Positions 1 through 10,055 of a DNA stretch of 64,000 nucleotides are shown here, piece by piece; positions within the stretch are counted from its first letter, which is position 1, and every line of letters starts with the position of its first letter. This DNA comes from Bowdeniella nasicola (lineage in GTDB: Bacteria > Actinomycetota > Actinomycetes > Actinomycetales > Actinomycetaceae): contig NZ_FNQV01000002.1 in assembly GCF_900107735.1 (NCBI RefSeq), forward strand, positions 1 through 64,000, in the 5' to 3' direction. The position numbers and the translations under genes were made by a program. The notes below the pieces were generated by a model that saw nothing but the letters and a program-made list of their open reading frames with translations, had not been told where the DNA came from and did no database searches.

Positions 1-234
1 CGAGAGGATGCGATGCTCACGCTTCTTTGGGAGCCGGTTTGGTGAGGTGCGCGGGCGGGAGGAACGGTCTGTGAGTGGCAGACCAGCGCGATAACGTGCC
101 GCCCATTTCTGTGCGGTCGAGGGCGAGACTTGGAGCCGTTGGGCTGCGCGCCTGATTGGCCAGCCCTCGTCCACGATCAGGATGGCAAGACGGCGGCGCC
201 CTTCGGGTGTAAGGGGTGCGTTAGCGTGAGACAT
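1..234 (-). CDS. IS481 family transposase, N-terminal fragment (cut by window edge)
   Basis: Seventy-eight codons are open to the left edge, starting at the ATG whose complement is 232-234. The protein begins MSHANAPLTPEGRRRLAILI and continues with a helix-turn-helix (WPIRRAAQRLQVSPSTAQKW, about residues 25-44), then a basic segment with DRSSRP. That arrangement is typical of the IS481 N-terminal DNA-binding domain, which positions the transposase on the element ends. The DDE catalytic core would lie outside the window. Whether the full gene is intact cannot be judged. Confidence 0.75.
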   Translation of the reverse strand, partial: MSHANAPLTPEGRRRLAILIVDEGWPIRRAAQRLQVSPSTAQKWAARYRAGLPLTDRSSRPRTSPNRLPKKREHRILS

Positions 235-293
235 GAAGACCTCCGGTGACTGGATGCGAGTGTGGTAACCCACATCCTGCCGGAGGTCTTCAT
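233..293. repeat. 14-bp perfect inverted repeat in IS leader
   Basis: ATGAAGACCTCCGG at 233-246 is the exact reverse complement of 280-293. A smaller inner pair, TGTGG 261-265 and CCACA 270-274, lies between them. The structure sits between the transposase start and the presumed IS end and overlaps the transposase start codon. It could act as a terminator or fold-back that shields transposase translation from outside transcription. That role is inferred; the symmetry is seen directly. Confidence 0.6.
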
Positions 294-340
294 CTCATCT
301 CGACCGTTCGCAACGTCCCAAGGAACTACATCTAGCCCGC

Positions 341-353
341 TAGAATGCGAGGC
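341..353 (+). promoter_or_regulatory. leuS -10 box, leaderless start
   Basis: TAGAAT at 341-346 is followed by 7 nt and then ATG at 354. No Shine-Dalgarno sequence precedes either candidate ATG (345 or 354), and the ATG at 345 overlaps the hexamer. A leaderless transcript beginning at 354 fits best. The matching -35 region would fall inside the adjacent IS end. Confidence 0.5.
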
Positions 354-3248
354 ATGACCACTGAGAACCACACCCCGGCCGCTGTCCCCGCTCACCGCTA
401 TACGGCGGAGCTTGCGGGCCAGCTAGAGGCCGACTGGCAGCAGCGCTGGGAGACGCGCGGCACCTTCAATGCGGACAATCCCGTGGGTGATCTTGCTGGG
501 CCGAAGGCCGAGCTGGAGCGGTTCTTCGTGCTCGACATGTTCCCCTACCCCTCGGGCAAGGGCCTGCACGTCGGCCACCCGCTCGGCTACATCGCCACCG
601 ACGTCGTCGCGCGCTACCAGCGCATGAAGGGCAAGAACGTCGCCTACACCATGGGCTACGACGCCTTCGGCCTGCCCGCCGAGCAGTACGCCGTCCAGAC
701 GGGCCAGCATCCACGCGTCACGACTGACGAAAACATCGCGAATATGCGCCGCCAACTCTCGCGCATTGGGCTCTCGCACGACCTGCGACGCTCCATCGCG
801 ACGACGGACGACGATTACGTGAAGTGGACGCAGTGGATCTTCCTGCAGATCTACTCCTCCTGGTATGACCCCGAGGCCACCCGACGCGATGGCGGCAAAG
901 GCTCGGCGCGCCCGATTGCCGACCTCGTCGACGAGTTCACCACCGGCGTGCGCCCCACGCCCGACGGCCGCCCCTTTGCAGAGTATTCGGCCGCCGAGCG
1001 CGCCGAGCTAATCGACAGCCACCGGCTGGCCTACATCGACTACGCGCCGGTGAACTGGTGCCCCGGACTTGGCACCGTGCTCGCCAATGAAGAGGTCACG
1101 AGCGAGGGTCGTTCAGAGCGTGGCAACTTCCCGGTCTTTGCCTCCCGCCTGCGCCAGTGGATGATGCGCATCACCGACTACGCCGACCGCCTTGTCGATG
1201 ACCTCGAGACGATCGACTGGCCCGACAAGATCCGCGCGATGCAGCGCAACTGGATTGGCCGCTCCGAGGGCGCGACCGTTACCTTCACCGTGCCCGGCGG
1301 CGATGGTCGCAGCGAAACCCCGCTGCAGGTCTACACGACGCGGCCCGATACGCTCTTTGGCGCGACGTTCATGGTGATCGCGCCCGAGCATCCGCTGCTT
1401 GGCAGCGGCGATGATTTGCTCGTTCCGGCCTCGTGGCCGAGCGGCACCCGCGAGGCGTGGACCGGGGGAGCGCAAACCCCGGCCGAGGCCGTCGCCCGCT
1501 ACCGCGAGCAGGCCGCGCGCCGCTCGGAGGCCGAACGTCAGGACGAAGAGCGCGTCAAGACCGGGGTCTTTACCGGTATTTACGGCATCAACCCCGTCAA
1601 CGGCGAGCAGGTCCCGATCTTCGTCGCGGACTACGTCCTCATGGGATACGGCACCGGAGCGATCATGGCGGTGCCCGCCCACGATGAGCGCGACCACGCC
1701 TTTGCCACCCGCTTCGAGCTGCCGATCATCCCGACGATCGACTCGCCCGATGGCGTCGAAGACGCCGCATACACCGGCGACGGCGTCATCATTAACTCCG
1801 CGAACGAGGACATCAGCCTCAACGGCATGACCAAGGAGGATGCGAAGGCCGCGATGACGGCCTGGCTCGCCGAGCAGGGCCTGGGCGAGGCCACGACGAC
1901 CTACCGCCTGCGTGACTGGCTCTTTAGCCGGCAGCGCTACTGGGGCGAGCCGTTCCCCGTCGTCTACGACGAGGACGGCCAGGTGCATGCGCTGCCCGAG
2001 GAGATGCTGCCCGTCACGCTGCCCGAGATGGACGATTTCTCCCCGCGCACCTTCGATCCGGACGACGCCGCGAGCTCCCCGGAGCCGCCGCTGGGGCGGG
2101 CCACGCAATGGCTCGAGGTCGAGCTCGACCTCGGCGATGGGCTGAAGACCTACCGTCGCGATACCAACACCATGCCCAACTGGGCGGGCTCGTGCTGGTA
2201 TGAGATGCGCTACCTGGACCCGAACAACGACGATGTGCTCATCGACCCGGCCAATGAGGCCTACTGGATGGGCCCGAAAACGCCGGGCGGCTCCGGCGGC
2301 GCGGACCTGTACGTCGGCGGCGTCGAACACGCCGTGCTGCACCTGCTCTACGCCCGGTTCTGGCACAAGGTGCTCTACGACCTGGGCCACGTCACGAGCT
2401 TCGAGCCCTTCCACCGCCTGTTCAACCAGGGCTATATCCAGGCCTATGCCTACGCCGATTCGCGCGGCCAGTACGTGCCGGCCGATGAGGTCGAGGGCGA
2501 TGAGAGCGCGGGCTTTACCTGGCAGGGCGAGGCCGTCACGCGCGAATACGGCAAGATGGGCAAGTCGCTGAAGAACATCGTCACGCCCGATGAGATGTGC
2601 GAGACCTACGGCGCTGACACCTTCCGGCTCTACGAAATGTCGATGGGGCCGCTGGACCTGTCCCGTCCCTGGGAGACGCGCGCCGTCGTCGGTTCGCAGC
2701 GATTCTTGCAACGGCTGTGGCGAAACGTCGTCGACGAAAACACCGGCGAGGTCACGGTCAACGAGGAGCCGATGGGCGAGGAGACCGCGCGCCTGGTGGC
2801 GCGCACCATCGCCGACGTCACCGAGGAACTTGACAATCTGCGGATGAACACCGCGATCGCCAAGATGATCGTGCTGAACAATCACCTCACCGGGCTTGCG
2901 GCAGTGCCGCGCGCCGCGATCGAGCCGCTCATCCTCATGGTCTCCCCGCTCGCGCCGCACATCGCCGAGGAACTGTGGTCGCGCCTCGGGCACGCCGACT
3001 CGCTGGCCTTTGAGCCCTTCCCGCTCGCGGATGCGGACAAGCTCGTCGATGAGACGACGACGTGCGTCGTGCAGGTCGCGGGCAAGGTACGGGACCGGCT
3101 CGAGGTTCCCGTCGATATCGCCGACGATGACCTCGCTCAGCTCGCGATCGCCTCGGCCGGTGCGCAGCGCTACCTGGCTGGCCGCGAGCCGATGAAGGTC
3201 ATCGTGCGCGCGCCCAAGCTCGTCAACATCGTGCCGCCGCGCGACTAG
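354..3248 (+). CDS. leuS: Leucyl-tRNA synthetase
   Basis: This cytosolic class I aminoacyl-tRNA synthetase charges tRNA-Leu. The HIGH signature appears as HVGH (residues 72-75, after PYPSGKGL) and the KMSKS loop as KMGKS (734-738). Between them lie the CP1 editing domain and the insertions usual for bacterial LeuRS; the C-terminal anticodon-binding domain is complete. At 964 aa it has the usual length for actinobacteria. The start at 354 was chosen over 345 because of the -10 box 7 nt upstream and the lack of a ribosome site. The stop interlocks with that of the convergent HerA-like gene inside CTAG 3245-3248. Confidence 0.97.
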   Translation: MTTENHTPAAVPAHRYTAELAGQLEADWQQRWETRGTFNADNPVGDLAGPKAELERFFVLDMFPYPSGKGLHVGHPLGYIATDVVARYQRMKGKNVAYTMGYDAFGLPAEQYAVQTGQHPRVTTDENIANMRRQLSRIGLSHDLRRSIATTDDDYVKWTQWIFLQIYSSWYDPEATRRDGGKGSARPIADLVDEFTTGVRPTPDGRPFAEYSAAERAELIDSHRLAYIDYAPVNWCPGLGTVLANEEVTSEGRSERGNFPVFASRLRQWMMRITDYADRLVDDLETIDWPDKIRAMQRNWIGRSEGATVTFTVPGGDGRSETPLQVYTTRPDTLFGATFMVIAPEHPLLGSGDDLLVPASWPSGTREAWTGGAQTPAEAVARYREQAARRSEAERQDEERVKTGVFTGIYGINPVNGEQVPIFVADYVLMGYGTGAIMAVPAHDERDHAFATRFELPIIPTIDSPDGVEDAAYTGDGVIINSANEDISLNGMTKEDAKAAMTAWLAEQGLGEATTTYRLRDWLFSRQRYWGEPFPVVYDEDGQVHALPEEMLPVTLPEMDDFSPRTFDPDDAASSPEPPLGRATQWLEVELDLGDGLKTYRRDTNTMPNWAGSCWYEMRYLDPNNDDVLIDPANEAYWMGPKTPGGSGGADLYVGGVEHAVLHLLYARFWHKVLYDLGHVTSFEPFHRLFNQGYIQAYAYADSRGQYVPADEVEGDESAGFTWQGEAVTREYGKMGKSLKNIVTPDEMCETYGADTFRLYEMSMGPLDLSRPWETRAVVGSQRFLQRLWRNVVDENTGEVTVNEEPMGEETARLVARTIADVTEELDNLRMNTAIAKMIVLNNHLTGLAAVPRAAIEPLILMVSPLAPHIAEELWSRLGHADSLAFEPFPLADADKLVDETTTCVVQVAGKVRDRLEVPVDIADDDLAQLAIASAGAQRYLAGREPMKVIVRAPKLVNIVPPRD

Positions 3249-5023
3249 CGGCGGCGGGTGCCGAAGATCGAGCGAGTGATCTCACGCGTGAGCGTCCGGC
3301 CCGCGGTGCGCAGCATGTCCTCCATGACGCGCGAGCGCTTCGCGGCCGCACGCTCCTGCTCACGCCGCGCGGCCTCCGCGTCCTTTTCGGCCTGACGACG
3401 CATCCGCTCGTATTCCTTCTCGCGCGCCTTATCGGCGGCGGCTCGCGCCTTTTCGGCCTCCTTGGCGGCGGCCTCGGCGGCCTTGGCCTCCTCGCGTGCC
3501 CGCGCCTCGGCAGCCACGCGCGCTTCGAGGAGCTCGAAGGCGGATTCCGGGTCGACGGCGTCCTTGTAGCGAGCGAGTTTCGCCGACGCGGCTACGTGCG
3601 CTTCAGCAACGCCCGGGCTCGCCTCGCCCATGTTCGCAGCGGGCGCGAACAGGCGCGTCGGCGCGACGGGGGTGGGCCGGCCCTTGCGGTCCAGCACGGT
3701 GACGACGGCTTCGCCCGTGCCGAGCGAGGTCAGCACCTCGGCCAGGTCATAGGGGGAAGTCGGGAACGTGGAGACGGTTTCCTTCAGCTTCTTCGCGTCC
3801 TGCGGCGTGAAGGCTCGCAGCGCGTGCTGCACCCGGGCACCCAGCTGTGCCAGCACGTCGGCGGGCACGTCCTTGGGGGTCTGCGTGACGAAGAAAATGC
3901 CGACGCCCTTGGAACGCACGAGCCGCACTGTCTTGATGACCTCATCGAGGAAGGCCTTCGAGGCGCCGTTAAACAGCAGGTGCGCCTCGTCGAAGAAGAA
4001 GACGAGCTTCGGTTTTTCCCCGTCGCCAACCTCAGGCAGCGTCTGGAACAGGGAGGCCAGCAGCCACATGACGAAGGTCGAAAACAGCACGGGCTGATCG
4101 TGCACGCTCGGCAGCTCGAGCACGGAGATGACGCCGCCCTCGCCCGTCATGGCGAGCAGGTCGGCGGTATCAAAGGCCGGTTCGCCGAAGAACTCGTCAC
4201 CGCCCTGCGCCTCGAGCGCGGCAAGTTTACGCAAGATGACGCCGGCCGTCGCGGACGAAATACCGCCGATAGCCTTCAGCGACTCCTTGCCCTCATCGCT
4301 TGCGAGATAGGCGACGACGGCGCGCAGGTCCTTGACGTCAATGAGTGCCAGCTGCTGGGAATCGGCCCAGTGGAAGATGAGCTGCAACGCGGATTCTTGC
4401 GTGTCGTTCAGCTCTAGGACGCGCGCGAGCAGTAGCGGACCAAAGTCGGTGATCGACGTGCGCACCGGGATCCCGACGCCCGCGCTGCCAAGGCGGTAGA
4501 GCTCGACGGGAAATGCGCGTCCGGCCCACTGCTGGCCGAGCGCCTGGGTGCGGGCGCTCAGCTTATCGGAGCCCTGGCCGGCTTCAAGCAGGCCCGTCAG
4601 ATCGCCCTTGATATCCATGACAAAGCTCGGCACGCCCGCCGTTGATAGCCCCTCGACCATGAGCTGCAGCGTGCGCGTCTTGCCGGTGCCCGTCGCGCCC
4701 GCGACGAGGCCGTGGCGGTTCATCATGGCAAGCGGTAGCGAGATTCGGGCGCTTGGCACCGGCTGCCCGTCCTCCAGCAGGACGCCGAGCTGAAGCACTT
4801 CGCCGTCGAAGTGGTAGCCCTCGGTGATGGTCTGGACCTGGGGCGAATCACTCGGCGCCGCGGGCTCCGGGGCCGCGGGCTCTGGAGCGGCAGCGGCGGC
4901 GGCGAGGGCGGCTTCAGCGGCTGCGGCTCGCGCGGCGGCGGCTTTGGCTTCGGCTTCGGCGGCTTCGGCGGCGGCCGCGGCCGCCGCCGCCTTCAGGGCA
5001 GCGAGATCAGGCGTATCCGTCAT
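3245..5023 (-). CDS. HerA-like (DUF853 / YjgR family) ATPase
   Basis: A 592-aa P-loop ATPase of the FtsK-HerA group. The Walker A motif is GATGTGKT (109-116) and the Walker B-like strand is [12 protein letters not shown]. This core family is called DUF853 or HerA-like C-terminal domain protein; its cellular role is not established. Two low-complexity flanks are conspicuous: residues 9-46 are nearly pure Ala/Glu/Lys, and residues about 495-575 form a charged Ala/Glu/Lys/Arg region predicted to be a coiled coil. No signal peptide is seen, so it is probably cytosolic. A partner nuclease (NurA-like) is not adjacent. It is convergent with leuS and divergent from the DegV gene. Confidence 0.85.
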   Translation of the reverse strand: MTDTPDLAALKAAAAAAAAEAAEAEAKAAAARAAAAEAALAAAAAAPEPAAPEPAAPSDSPQVQTITEGYHFDGEVLQLGVLLEDGQPVPSARISLPLAMMNRHGLVAGATGTGKTRTLQLMVEGLSTAGVPSFVMDIKGDLTGLLEAGQGSDKLSARTQALGQQWAGRAFPVELYRLGSAGVGIPVRTSITDFGPLLLARVLELNDTQESALQLIFHWADSQQLALIDVKDLRAVVAYLASDEGKESLKAIGGISSATAGVILRKLAALEAQGGDEFFGEPAFDTADLLAMTGEGGVISVLELPSVHDQPVLFSTFVMWLLASLFQTLPEVGDGEKPKLVFFFDEAHLLFNGASKAFLDEVIKTVRLVRSKGVGIFFVTQTPKDVPADVLAQLGARVQHALRAFTPQDAKKLKETVSTFPTSPYDLAEVLTSLGTGEAVVTVLDRKGRPTPVAPTRLFAPAANMGEASPGVAEAHVAASAKLARYKDAVDPESAFELLEARVAAEARAREEAKAAEAAAKEAEKARAAADKAREKEYERMRRQAEKDAEAARREQERAAAKRSRVMEDMLRTAGRTLTREITRSIFGTRRR

Positions 5024-5054
5024 AGGCCTATCCTATTCGTGGCAAGCTAGCGAT

Positions 5055-5867
5055 ATGACCTTTGCGCTGCTCACGGATTCCTCGTGTGCGCTGCCCGCCG
5101 CGAGCAGCGAGGCGGCCCGCGTTCCGATCATCGAGGTACCCCTCAGCGTCGAACACGCAGCGGGCCGCCCCACGACGTCCCAACCCAGCGCGGCCGCACT
5201 GCTCGACGCGCTAGATCGCGCCAGCCTATCCGGTACGCGTCCCGTCATCGCGCCAGTACTGTCCTCCAAGCTGTCAGGCACGGCCCAGGCGCTGCGCCAA
5301 ATCGTCGTGGAGCACGGGGCCGACTGCCAGGTCATCGATACCCTCACGACGGGCGGCACGCTCGGCCTTGCCGTCCTTGCGGCCTCCCGCGCGACATCGC
5401 CGGCTGCCGCGGCCGCCATCGTCCGCGAGGTCGTTGCCAAATCCATGACGCAGCTGCTCGTTGGCGATCTGAAGCCGCTCGTCGCTGGCGGCCGACTCGC
5501 CTTGCCGAGCGCGATGATCGGCACCGCCCTCGGCATCGTTCCCATCATCGACGTGCGCGAGGGACAGCTCCGCCTTGCCGAGGCCGTGCGCGGCAAGAAG
5601 CGTGCCCGCAACCGCATGATCGCCCGCGCGCTCACTCACCTCGGGGCGCGGCCCGCGCGAGCGGTGCCCGCCGACGGCGTCGACTGCTTTTGCCACGTCC
5701 CAGGGGACGATCCGTTTCCTGATGAGGTCGCCGCTGCTCTCGCCGTCGCGGACGTTCCCGTCCGCGACCTGCGCGTTGCCCCGCTGCCGGAGGCCCTGAC
5801 CGTCCACACCGGGCAAACCTACTGGGGTCTGTGCCTGACCCCCGCGCTGGCCGCGGATATCCACTAG
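5055..5867 (+). CDS. DegV family fatty-acid-binding protein
   Basis: A 270-aa protein with the DegV N-terminal signature TDSSC (residues 7-11) and the later segment RPVIAPVLSSKLSGT. DegV/FakB proteins bind a single fatty acid and, with a FakA kinase, feed exogenous fatty acids into phospholipid synthesis. No fakA-like DAK gene is next to it, so the physiological role is open. The ATG at 5055 starts the conserved first strand (FALLTDSS). A longer upstream frame only encodes antisense of the Ala-rich HerA-like N-terminus and was discarded. Confidence 0.85.
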   Translation: MTFALLTDSSCALPAASSEAARVPIIEVPLSVEHAAGRPTTSQPSAAALLDALDRASLSGTRPVIAPVLSSKLSGTAQALRQIVVEHGADCQVIDTLTTGGTLGLAVLAASRATSPAAAAAIVREVVAKSMTQLLVGDLKPLVAGGRLALPSAMIGTALGIVPIIDVREGQLRLAEAVRGKKRARNRMIARALTHLGARPARAVPADGVDCFCHVPGDDPFPDEVAAALAVADVPVRDLRVAPLPEALTVHTGQTYWGLCLTPALAADIH

Positions 5868-5933
5868 CGCATCTTCGGGCCTCTTGTAGACGTTTCCCTC
5901 CGCCGGCGCCCGCCGCGAGAAGGCAGGCCGCCC

Positions 5934-5945
5934 TAGGTTGGCGGC
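5934..5945 (+). promoter_or_regulatory. comEA -10 box, leaderless start
   Basis: TAGGTT (5934-5939) lies 6 nt before the comEA ATG at 5946. There is no convincing Shine-Dalgarno sequence. This is the same spacing seen at several other starts in the window. Confidence 0.45.
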
Positions 5946-6593
5946 ATGTCAGATCTGCGCGCTGGGAGCGAACCCATAGAGCGCCGTCGAGTCCGGGTGT
6001 TGGCGGGCCCGCGCGTCGTCCTCGCGCTTGTGGCCCTCACCCTCATCAGTGCCGTCGCGGCGCTCGGCTTTCATCTGGCCACCGGTACAACGGCAACGGT
6101 CATTGCCACCCCGCCCGCAACGGCCTCGCCATCGGGCCCCGTCGTTGTCCCCGAAGAGCCCGCAGCGGGCGCAGATATCGTCATTTACCTCACGGGCGAG
6201 GTCGAGAAGCCGGGCGTGTACACGCTGCCGGCCACAGCCCGGCTCACCGACGCGATCGCGGCGGCCGGGGGACTGCGCGCGGGGGCCGATCCGGCGGCTC
6301 AGAACCTCGCGCGCCATCTGGAAGATGGCGAGCACATCCACGTTCCCAAACCGGGGGAGGCCCCGCCCGCCGCGGCAGGGGCCGCAACGCCAGCCGAGGG
6401 ACTGATCAACGTCAACACCGCGACGAGCGAACAGCTCCAACAGATCTCCGGCATCGGGCCCGCCCTCGCCGAACGCATCATCAACCACCGCGAGACCAAC
6501 GGGCCGTTCACTTCCGTCGACGCGCTTGATGACGTATCCGGGATTGGACCCGCGCTGTTATCGCGGCTGCGCGAAAAGGTCGAGGCGAAGTGA
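5946..6593 (+). CDS. comEA: ComEA-type DNA-binding protein (SLBB + helix-hairpin-helix)
   Basis: A 215-aa membrane-anchored protein. One transmembrane segment (22-45) is followed by a Thr/Pro/Ala linker, an SLBB domain (about 77-134) and two helix-hairpin-helix repeats (152-213, with GIGPALAE and GIGPALL). In naturally competent bacteria ComEA binds incoming double-stranded DNA at the outer face of the membrane and passes it to ComEC. The stop overlaps the start of comEC by 4 bp, so the two are translationally coupled. Competence in this organism is not shown; many actinobacteria keep the pair without demonstrated transformation. Confidence 0.9.
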   Translation: MSDLRAGSEPIERRRVRVLAGPRVVLALVALTLISAVAALGFHLATGTTATVIATPPATASPSGPVVVPEEPAAGADIVIYLTGEVEKPGVYTLPATARLTDAIAAAGGLRAGADPAAQNLARHLEDGEHIHVPKPGEAPPAAAGAATPAEGLINVNTATSEQLQQISGIGPALAERIINHRETNGPFTSVDALDDVSGIGPALLSRLREKVEAK

Positions 6594-8986
6594 AATCTCG
6601 CCGCCCGGCTCTCGATCTACGCCTTGCTCCACTGGCCCTTGGCACATGGGCCGGGGCATGGCTCGTCCTTTCCGCGCCGCGCACGATCGCCCTCGCGGCC
6701 TTCCTTATGGCGAGCCTGCTTGCGGCGCTCAGCCACGCCCGCCGGCGCGGCCGCCACCGCGACAGCGAACGCAGCGTCCTTGCAGTCTTTATCGCCGTCG
6801 GGCTAGGGCTCGGCATCCTCACGAGCGGCGTGCATGTCGCGACCCGCGGGACCATCATCGCCGAGGCGGCCAAGCGCGGCACCGACAACCTCGTCGTCTC
6901 TATCGAGGCGATCGCCCGCACCGATCCGGTCGCGATCACCGGCCCGGAGTGGGCAGGGGACCGCCGCCGATTCATCGCCGACGCTACCCGCGTGTGCCTG
7001 AAAGGGCAGTGCCATGCCAGCCGTGAGGTCGTCACGATCCTCGGGCCAACAAGCGGTATCAGCGCGGGCAGTAGAATCACCGCGAGCGGGCGGCTGCGGG
7101 CGGCGCGCCCCGGTGAAGAGTCGGCCGCGCTCCTGTCCGCCAGCAAACTGGCCGAGAGTTCACCGCCACGCGGACTTGGGGCCCTCACCGCTCGGATCCG
7201 AACCGACTTCCGGGCCGTGGCCGACGAACTCTCGCCCCAGGGGGCGGGCCTCGTGCCGGGCATCTCGATCGGCGATCGCTCCCGCCTGCCAGCAAGTCTC
7301 GATGACGCTATGAAGGCCGCCTCCCTCACCCATTTGACGGCGGTCTCCGGTGCCCACGTCGCCGTCATCCTTGCGACCGTTCTCCTGCTGACCGCTGCGC
7401 TGCCACGGTGGGCGGGCATTGCCGCGGGTGCGGCCACCCTCATTGGGATGTTCTTGCTCGTTGGCCCGATGCCCTCGATCAAACGCGCCACCGTCATGGG
7501 CCTAGTCGTGCTGCTTGCGCGGCTGCGCGGCAGAGCACCGACGGGCCTGCCAGCCCTCAGCGTGGCGGTGATCGCCGTCGTTTCGATCTGGCCGCATTCT
7601 GCTCGCAGCTACGGCTTCGCCCTGTCCGTCACCGCGACCGCTGGCCTGATGCTCCTGACACCCATCATGACCCGCGTGTTAGCGCGGTTCTTCTCCCAAC
7701 AACTGGCCCGTGCGCTCGCTGTGCCGCTAGCTGCACAACTGGCATGTACGCCGATCATTGCCCTTATGATTTCCGAGGTCCAAACCTATGGAATCTTCGC
7801 GAATCTCATCGCCACACCCGCGTTCATCCCAGCCCTGCTGACCGCGATGCCGGCGGCCCTGCTCGCTCCGGTTTTTCCCCGGGCCGCAAGCGTTCTGGCC
7901 CACGTATCGTCGGGTCTTACGTGGTGGCTAGCGCGAGTGGCTCAGTTCTTTGCCGAATTGCCCGTGGCTCGCTACGGCCTGCCGGAGGGGATTGGTGGCG
8001 TCGCGATCGCAATCGGTGGATGCCTCGTGGTTCTTGGTACGGTCATTGCCGCTGACCGGTGGCTATCCACCCGGCCACGAAAACGTCAGGCTTCCCGTCG
8101 CCGCATGCGGGCGGCACTGGCAATCGCTATGGCTGCCGTCATCTGCGGCGTTGTCACCTACCGCTGGGCGAGCGGTGGAGTCCGTGAGTGGGATATGTGG
8201 CAGTGCGATGTCGGACAAGGCTCGGCATTCCTCATCCGCGCGGGACCGACCTCGGCACTCCTCGTTGATGCCGGCAGTCCCGGCGCCGGTGTTGAACGCT
8301 GCTTATCTCAGGCCGGCATTTCAAATCTCCCCATCGTTTTCCTCTCTCACCCGCACTCCGATCACGTCGGTGGTTTGCACGATGTACTCGTCGGTGTGGA
8401 CGTCGGGCAGATCATCATCGGTCCCAGCCGTCACCCGAGCGCAAACACAGAGCAGACGTCTCAACTCGCCGCATCGGCCGACATCGACATCACCGATGCC
8501 GTGCGGGAGGGAAGGTACCTCACCGGTTCAAGTGGGCAGGCCACGTGGCAAATCTGGGGCCCTACCCGCGCAGTCGCCGATAGTTGGGACCACGATGCTG
8601 GTGCTAATGATCTCTCGCTTGTGGTGTATGCCGAATCCGGGGGCATCCGCGCCCTCATCTTGGGCGACCTTGAACTGGAGGGGCAGGCCGAGCTTTATCG
8701 TCGGCTATCAGCGGTGTGTTCGGTCCCGCGCTGTCCCGAGATCGATGTGCTGGTGATGGCTCACCACGGCTCGGGGCGTCAGCTGCCAGAACTCGCACAT
8801 CAGTTGGCGGCTCCTGTCGTGGTCATCTCGGTAGGAGCCGATAACGACTATGGCCACCCCACAGCGTCGGCGATCGAGCTGTATGAGGCGAGCGGCGGAA
8901 CAATCTTCCGCACCGATCGCGACGGCGCATTGACCTTTCACGCCACGCCGGACGGTGTCGCTGTGACGCGCCGCGGCGGATCGTGA
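6590..8986 (+). CDS. comEC: ComEC/Rec2 DNA-uptake channel
   Basis: A 798-aa polytopic membrane protein. The N-terminal third carries early transmembrane segments and a DUF4131-like exterior domain; the middle holds the Competence domain (GDRSRLPASLDDAMKAASLTH region). The C-terminus is a metallo-beta-lactamase-like domain with SHPHSDH (His587, His589, Asp591, His592). It is thought to form the inner-membrane channel for single-stranded DNA, and the C-terminal domain may degrade the non-transported strand. The gene is full-length with no frameshift, which argues that it is under selection. It overlaps comEA and lies 12 bp before holA. Confidence 0.92.
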   Translation: MKSRRPALDLRLAPLALGTWAGAWLVLSAPRTIALAAFLMASLLAALSHARRRGRHRDSERSVLAVFIAVGLGLGILTSGVHVATRGTIIAEAAKRGTDNLVVSIEAIARTDPVAITGPEWAGDRRRFIADATRVCLKGQCHASREVVTILGPTSGISAGSRITASGRLRAARPGEESAALLSASKLAESSPPRGLGALTARIRTDFRAVADELSPQGAGLVPGISIGDRSRLPASLDDAMKAASLTHLTAVSGAHVAVILATVLLLTAALPRWAGIAAGAATLIGMFLLVGPMPSIKRATVMGLVVLLARLRGRAPTGLPALSVAVIAVVSIWPHSARSYGFALSVTATAGLMLLTPIMTRVLARFFSQQLARALAVPLAAQLACTPIIALMISEVQTYGIFANLIATPAFIPALLTAMPAALLAPVFPRAASVLAHVSSGLTWWLARVAQFFAELPVARYGLPEGIGGVAIAIGGCLVVLGTVIAADRWLSTRPRKRQASRRRMRAALAIAMAAVICGVVTYRWASGGVREWDMWQCDVGQGSAFLIRAGPTSALLVDAGSPGAGVERCLSQAGISNLPIVFLSHPHSDHVGGLHDVLVGVDVGQIIIGPSRHPSANTEQTSQLAASADIDITDAVREGRYLTGSSGQATWQIWGPTRAVADSWDHDAGANDLSLVVYAESGGIRALILGDLELEGQAELYRRLSAVCSVPRCPEIDVLVMAHHGSGRQLPELAHQLAAPVVVISVGADNDYGHPTASAIELYEASGGTIFRTDRDGALTFHATPDGVAVTRRGGS

Positions 8987-8998
8987 GAAAGTGAAGGC

Positions 8999-9988
8999 GT
9001 GCCTCCCCGTCAACGAAAAGCCCCCGCCGGACTCAGCTGGGACGTCGTGGAACTTGCGCCCATCGTCCTCATTAAAGGTCCCGAAGCGGTCCTCGCCGAT
9101 CGCGCACGAACCCGATTGATGCGCCAAGCCCGCGACATCGACCCGGATACCGAAATCACCCATGTTGATGCGGCAGCCTATGCACCTGCGCAGCTCGGCG
9201 TGTTGACCTCACCGTCTCTCTTCGGCGAGCGGCGACTCATCATGGTGGACAACGCCAACCAAATGAACGATGCGTTTCTCACGGAAATGCTGGACTACCT
9301 CGAGCACGTCGAAGAGGACTGTTGGGTCATTGTTCACCACGGCGGGGGACAACGCGGTAAGAAGCTCCTCGATGCGCTAGCTACTGCGGGGCCCGTAGTT
9401 GCGTGTGAGGAAATCAAAACCGATGGCGATAAGGCCGCGTTTATTGCGCAGGACTTTCGGCGCGCTCGGCGACGTATCGATAGGGAGGCTGTGACCGCGC
9501 TCGTTGAGGCGGTCGGCTCGGATGTGGCTGAACTCGCAGCAGCCTCCGCGCAGCTCATTGCTGATACTTCCGGGACTGTCACGACAGATGTCGTCAAGCG
9601 CTACTACGGAAACCGGGTGGAAGCCTCTGGGTTCGCCGTTGCCGATGCGGCGCTCGCGGGCGATATTCCCAAAGCCCTGGCACTGTCACGACATGCGATC
9701 GATACCGGCACATCACCGGTGCCACTCGTTGCCGCGTTGGCGATGAAACTTCGCTCGTTGGCGAAGGTGGGCGGCATGCAGGCGCGGGGGCTGAACGCGC
9801 GCGATGTAGGGCTCGCGCCCTGGCAGATCGACCGCGCTCGCCGCGAGCTGCGCGGATGGCGTCCGGAAGGCTTGGGAGCCGCAATCATTGCGGTCGCGCA
9901 AGCCGATGAGGACGTCAAAGGCGGAGGCAAGGATCCGGTCTATGCGGTCGAGAAAGCCATTTTGGCCATTGGCGCGGCACGCGGCTAG
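8999..9988 (+). CDS. holA: DNA polymerase III delta subunit
   Basis: A 329-aa clamp-loader subunit that opens the sliding clamp. It shows the usual HolA order: an N-terminal P-loop-like fold without ATPase residues (APIVLIKGPEAVLADRA), a middle region with ALVEAVGSDVAELAAA, and a helical C-terminal collar domain. The GTG at 8999 has a purine-rich stretch (GTGAAGGC) just upstream. It is co-transcribed with comEC, an arrangement common in bacteria. The downstream end is a bidirectional terminator shared with rpsT. Confidence 0.93.
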   Translation: MPPRQRKAPAGLSWDVVELAPIVLIKGPEAVLADRARTRLMRQARDIDPDTEITHVDAAAYAPAQLGVLTSPSLFGERRLIMVDNANQMNDAFLTEMLDYLEHVEEDCWVIVHHGGGQRGKKLLDALATAGPVVACEEIKTDGDKAAFIAQDFRRARRRIDREAVTALVEAVGSDVAELAAASAQLIADTSGTVTTDVVKRYYGNRVEASGFAVADAALAGDIPKALALSRHAIDTGTSPVPLVAALAMKLRSLAKVGGMQARGLNARDVGLAPWQIDRARRELRGWRPEGLGAAIIAVAQADEDVKGGGKDPVYAVEKAILAIGAARG

Positions 9989-9996
9989 ATAAACGA

Positions 9997-10030
9997 AAAC
10001 CGCCGATGACCTGAGCGGTCTCGGCGGTTT
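9997..10030. terminator. Bidirectional terminator between holA and rpsT
   Basis: AAACCGCCGA (9997-10006) is the perfect complement of TCGGCGGTTT (10021-10030), with a 14-nt loop. The A/T ends give short U tracts in both directions, so it can serve both convergent genes. Confidence 0.85.
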
Positions 10031-10055
10031 CGAATCAGCGTATGCTGGAGCGTCC

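Larger units (their letters stand above)
1..330 (-). mobile_element. IS481-like insertion sequence, upstream end only
   Basis: This is the transposase-start side of an insertion sequence whose remainder lies beyond the left edge. It contains an IS481-type transposase N-terminus reading leftwards and, outside it, an untranslated end. Read on the minus strand from about position 330, that end begins TGTAGTTCCTTGGGACG, which fits the TGT start usual for IS481 family ends. The other terminus is not visible, so the exact boundary and any target duplication are inferred. The element stops about 10 bp before the leuS -10 box. Confidence 0.6.

Noticed and set aside
1113-2993. 626-aa open frame antisense to leuS
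   Set aside because: It is a shadow of GC-rich codon usage on the opposite strand, with no family motif; leuS is certain.
4824-5054. N-terminal Ala-rich extension of the DegV frame
   Set aside because: These codons are antisense to the HerA-like Ala-rich N-terminus; the DegV fold starts at 5055.
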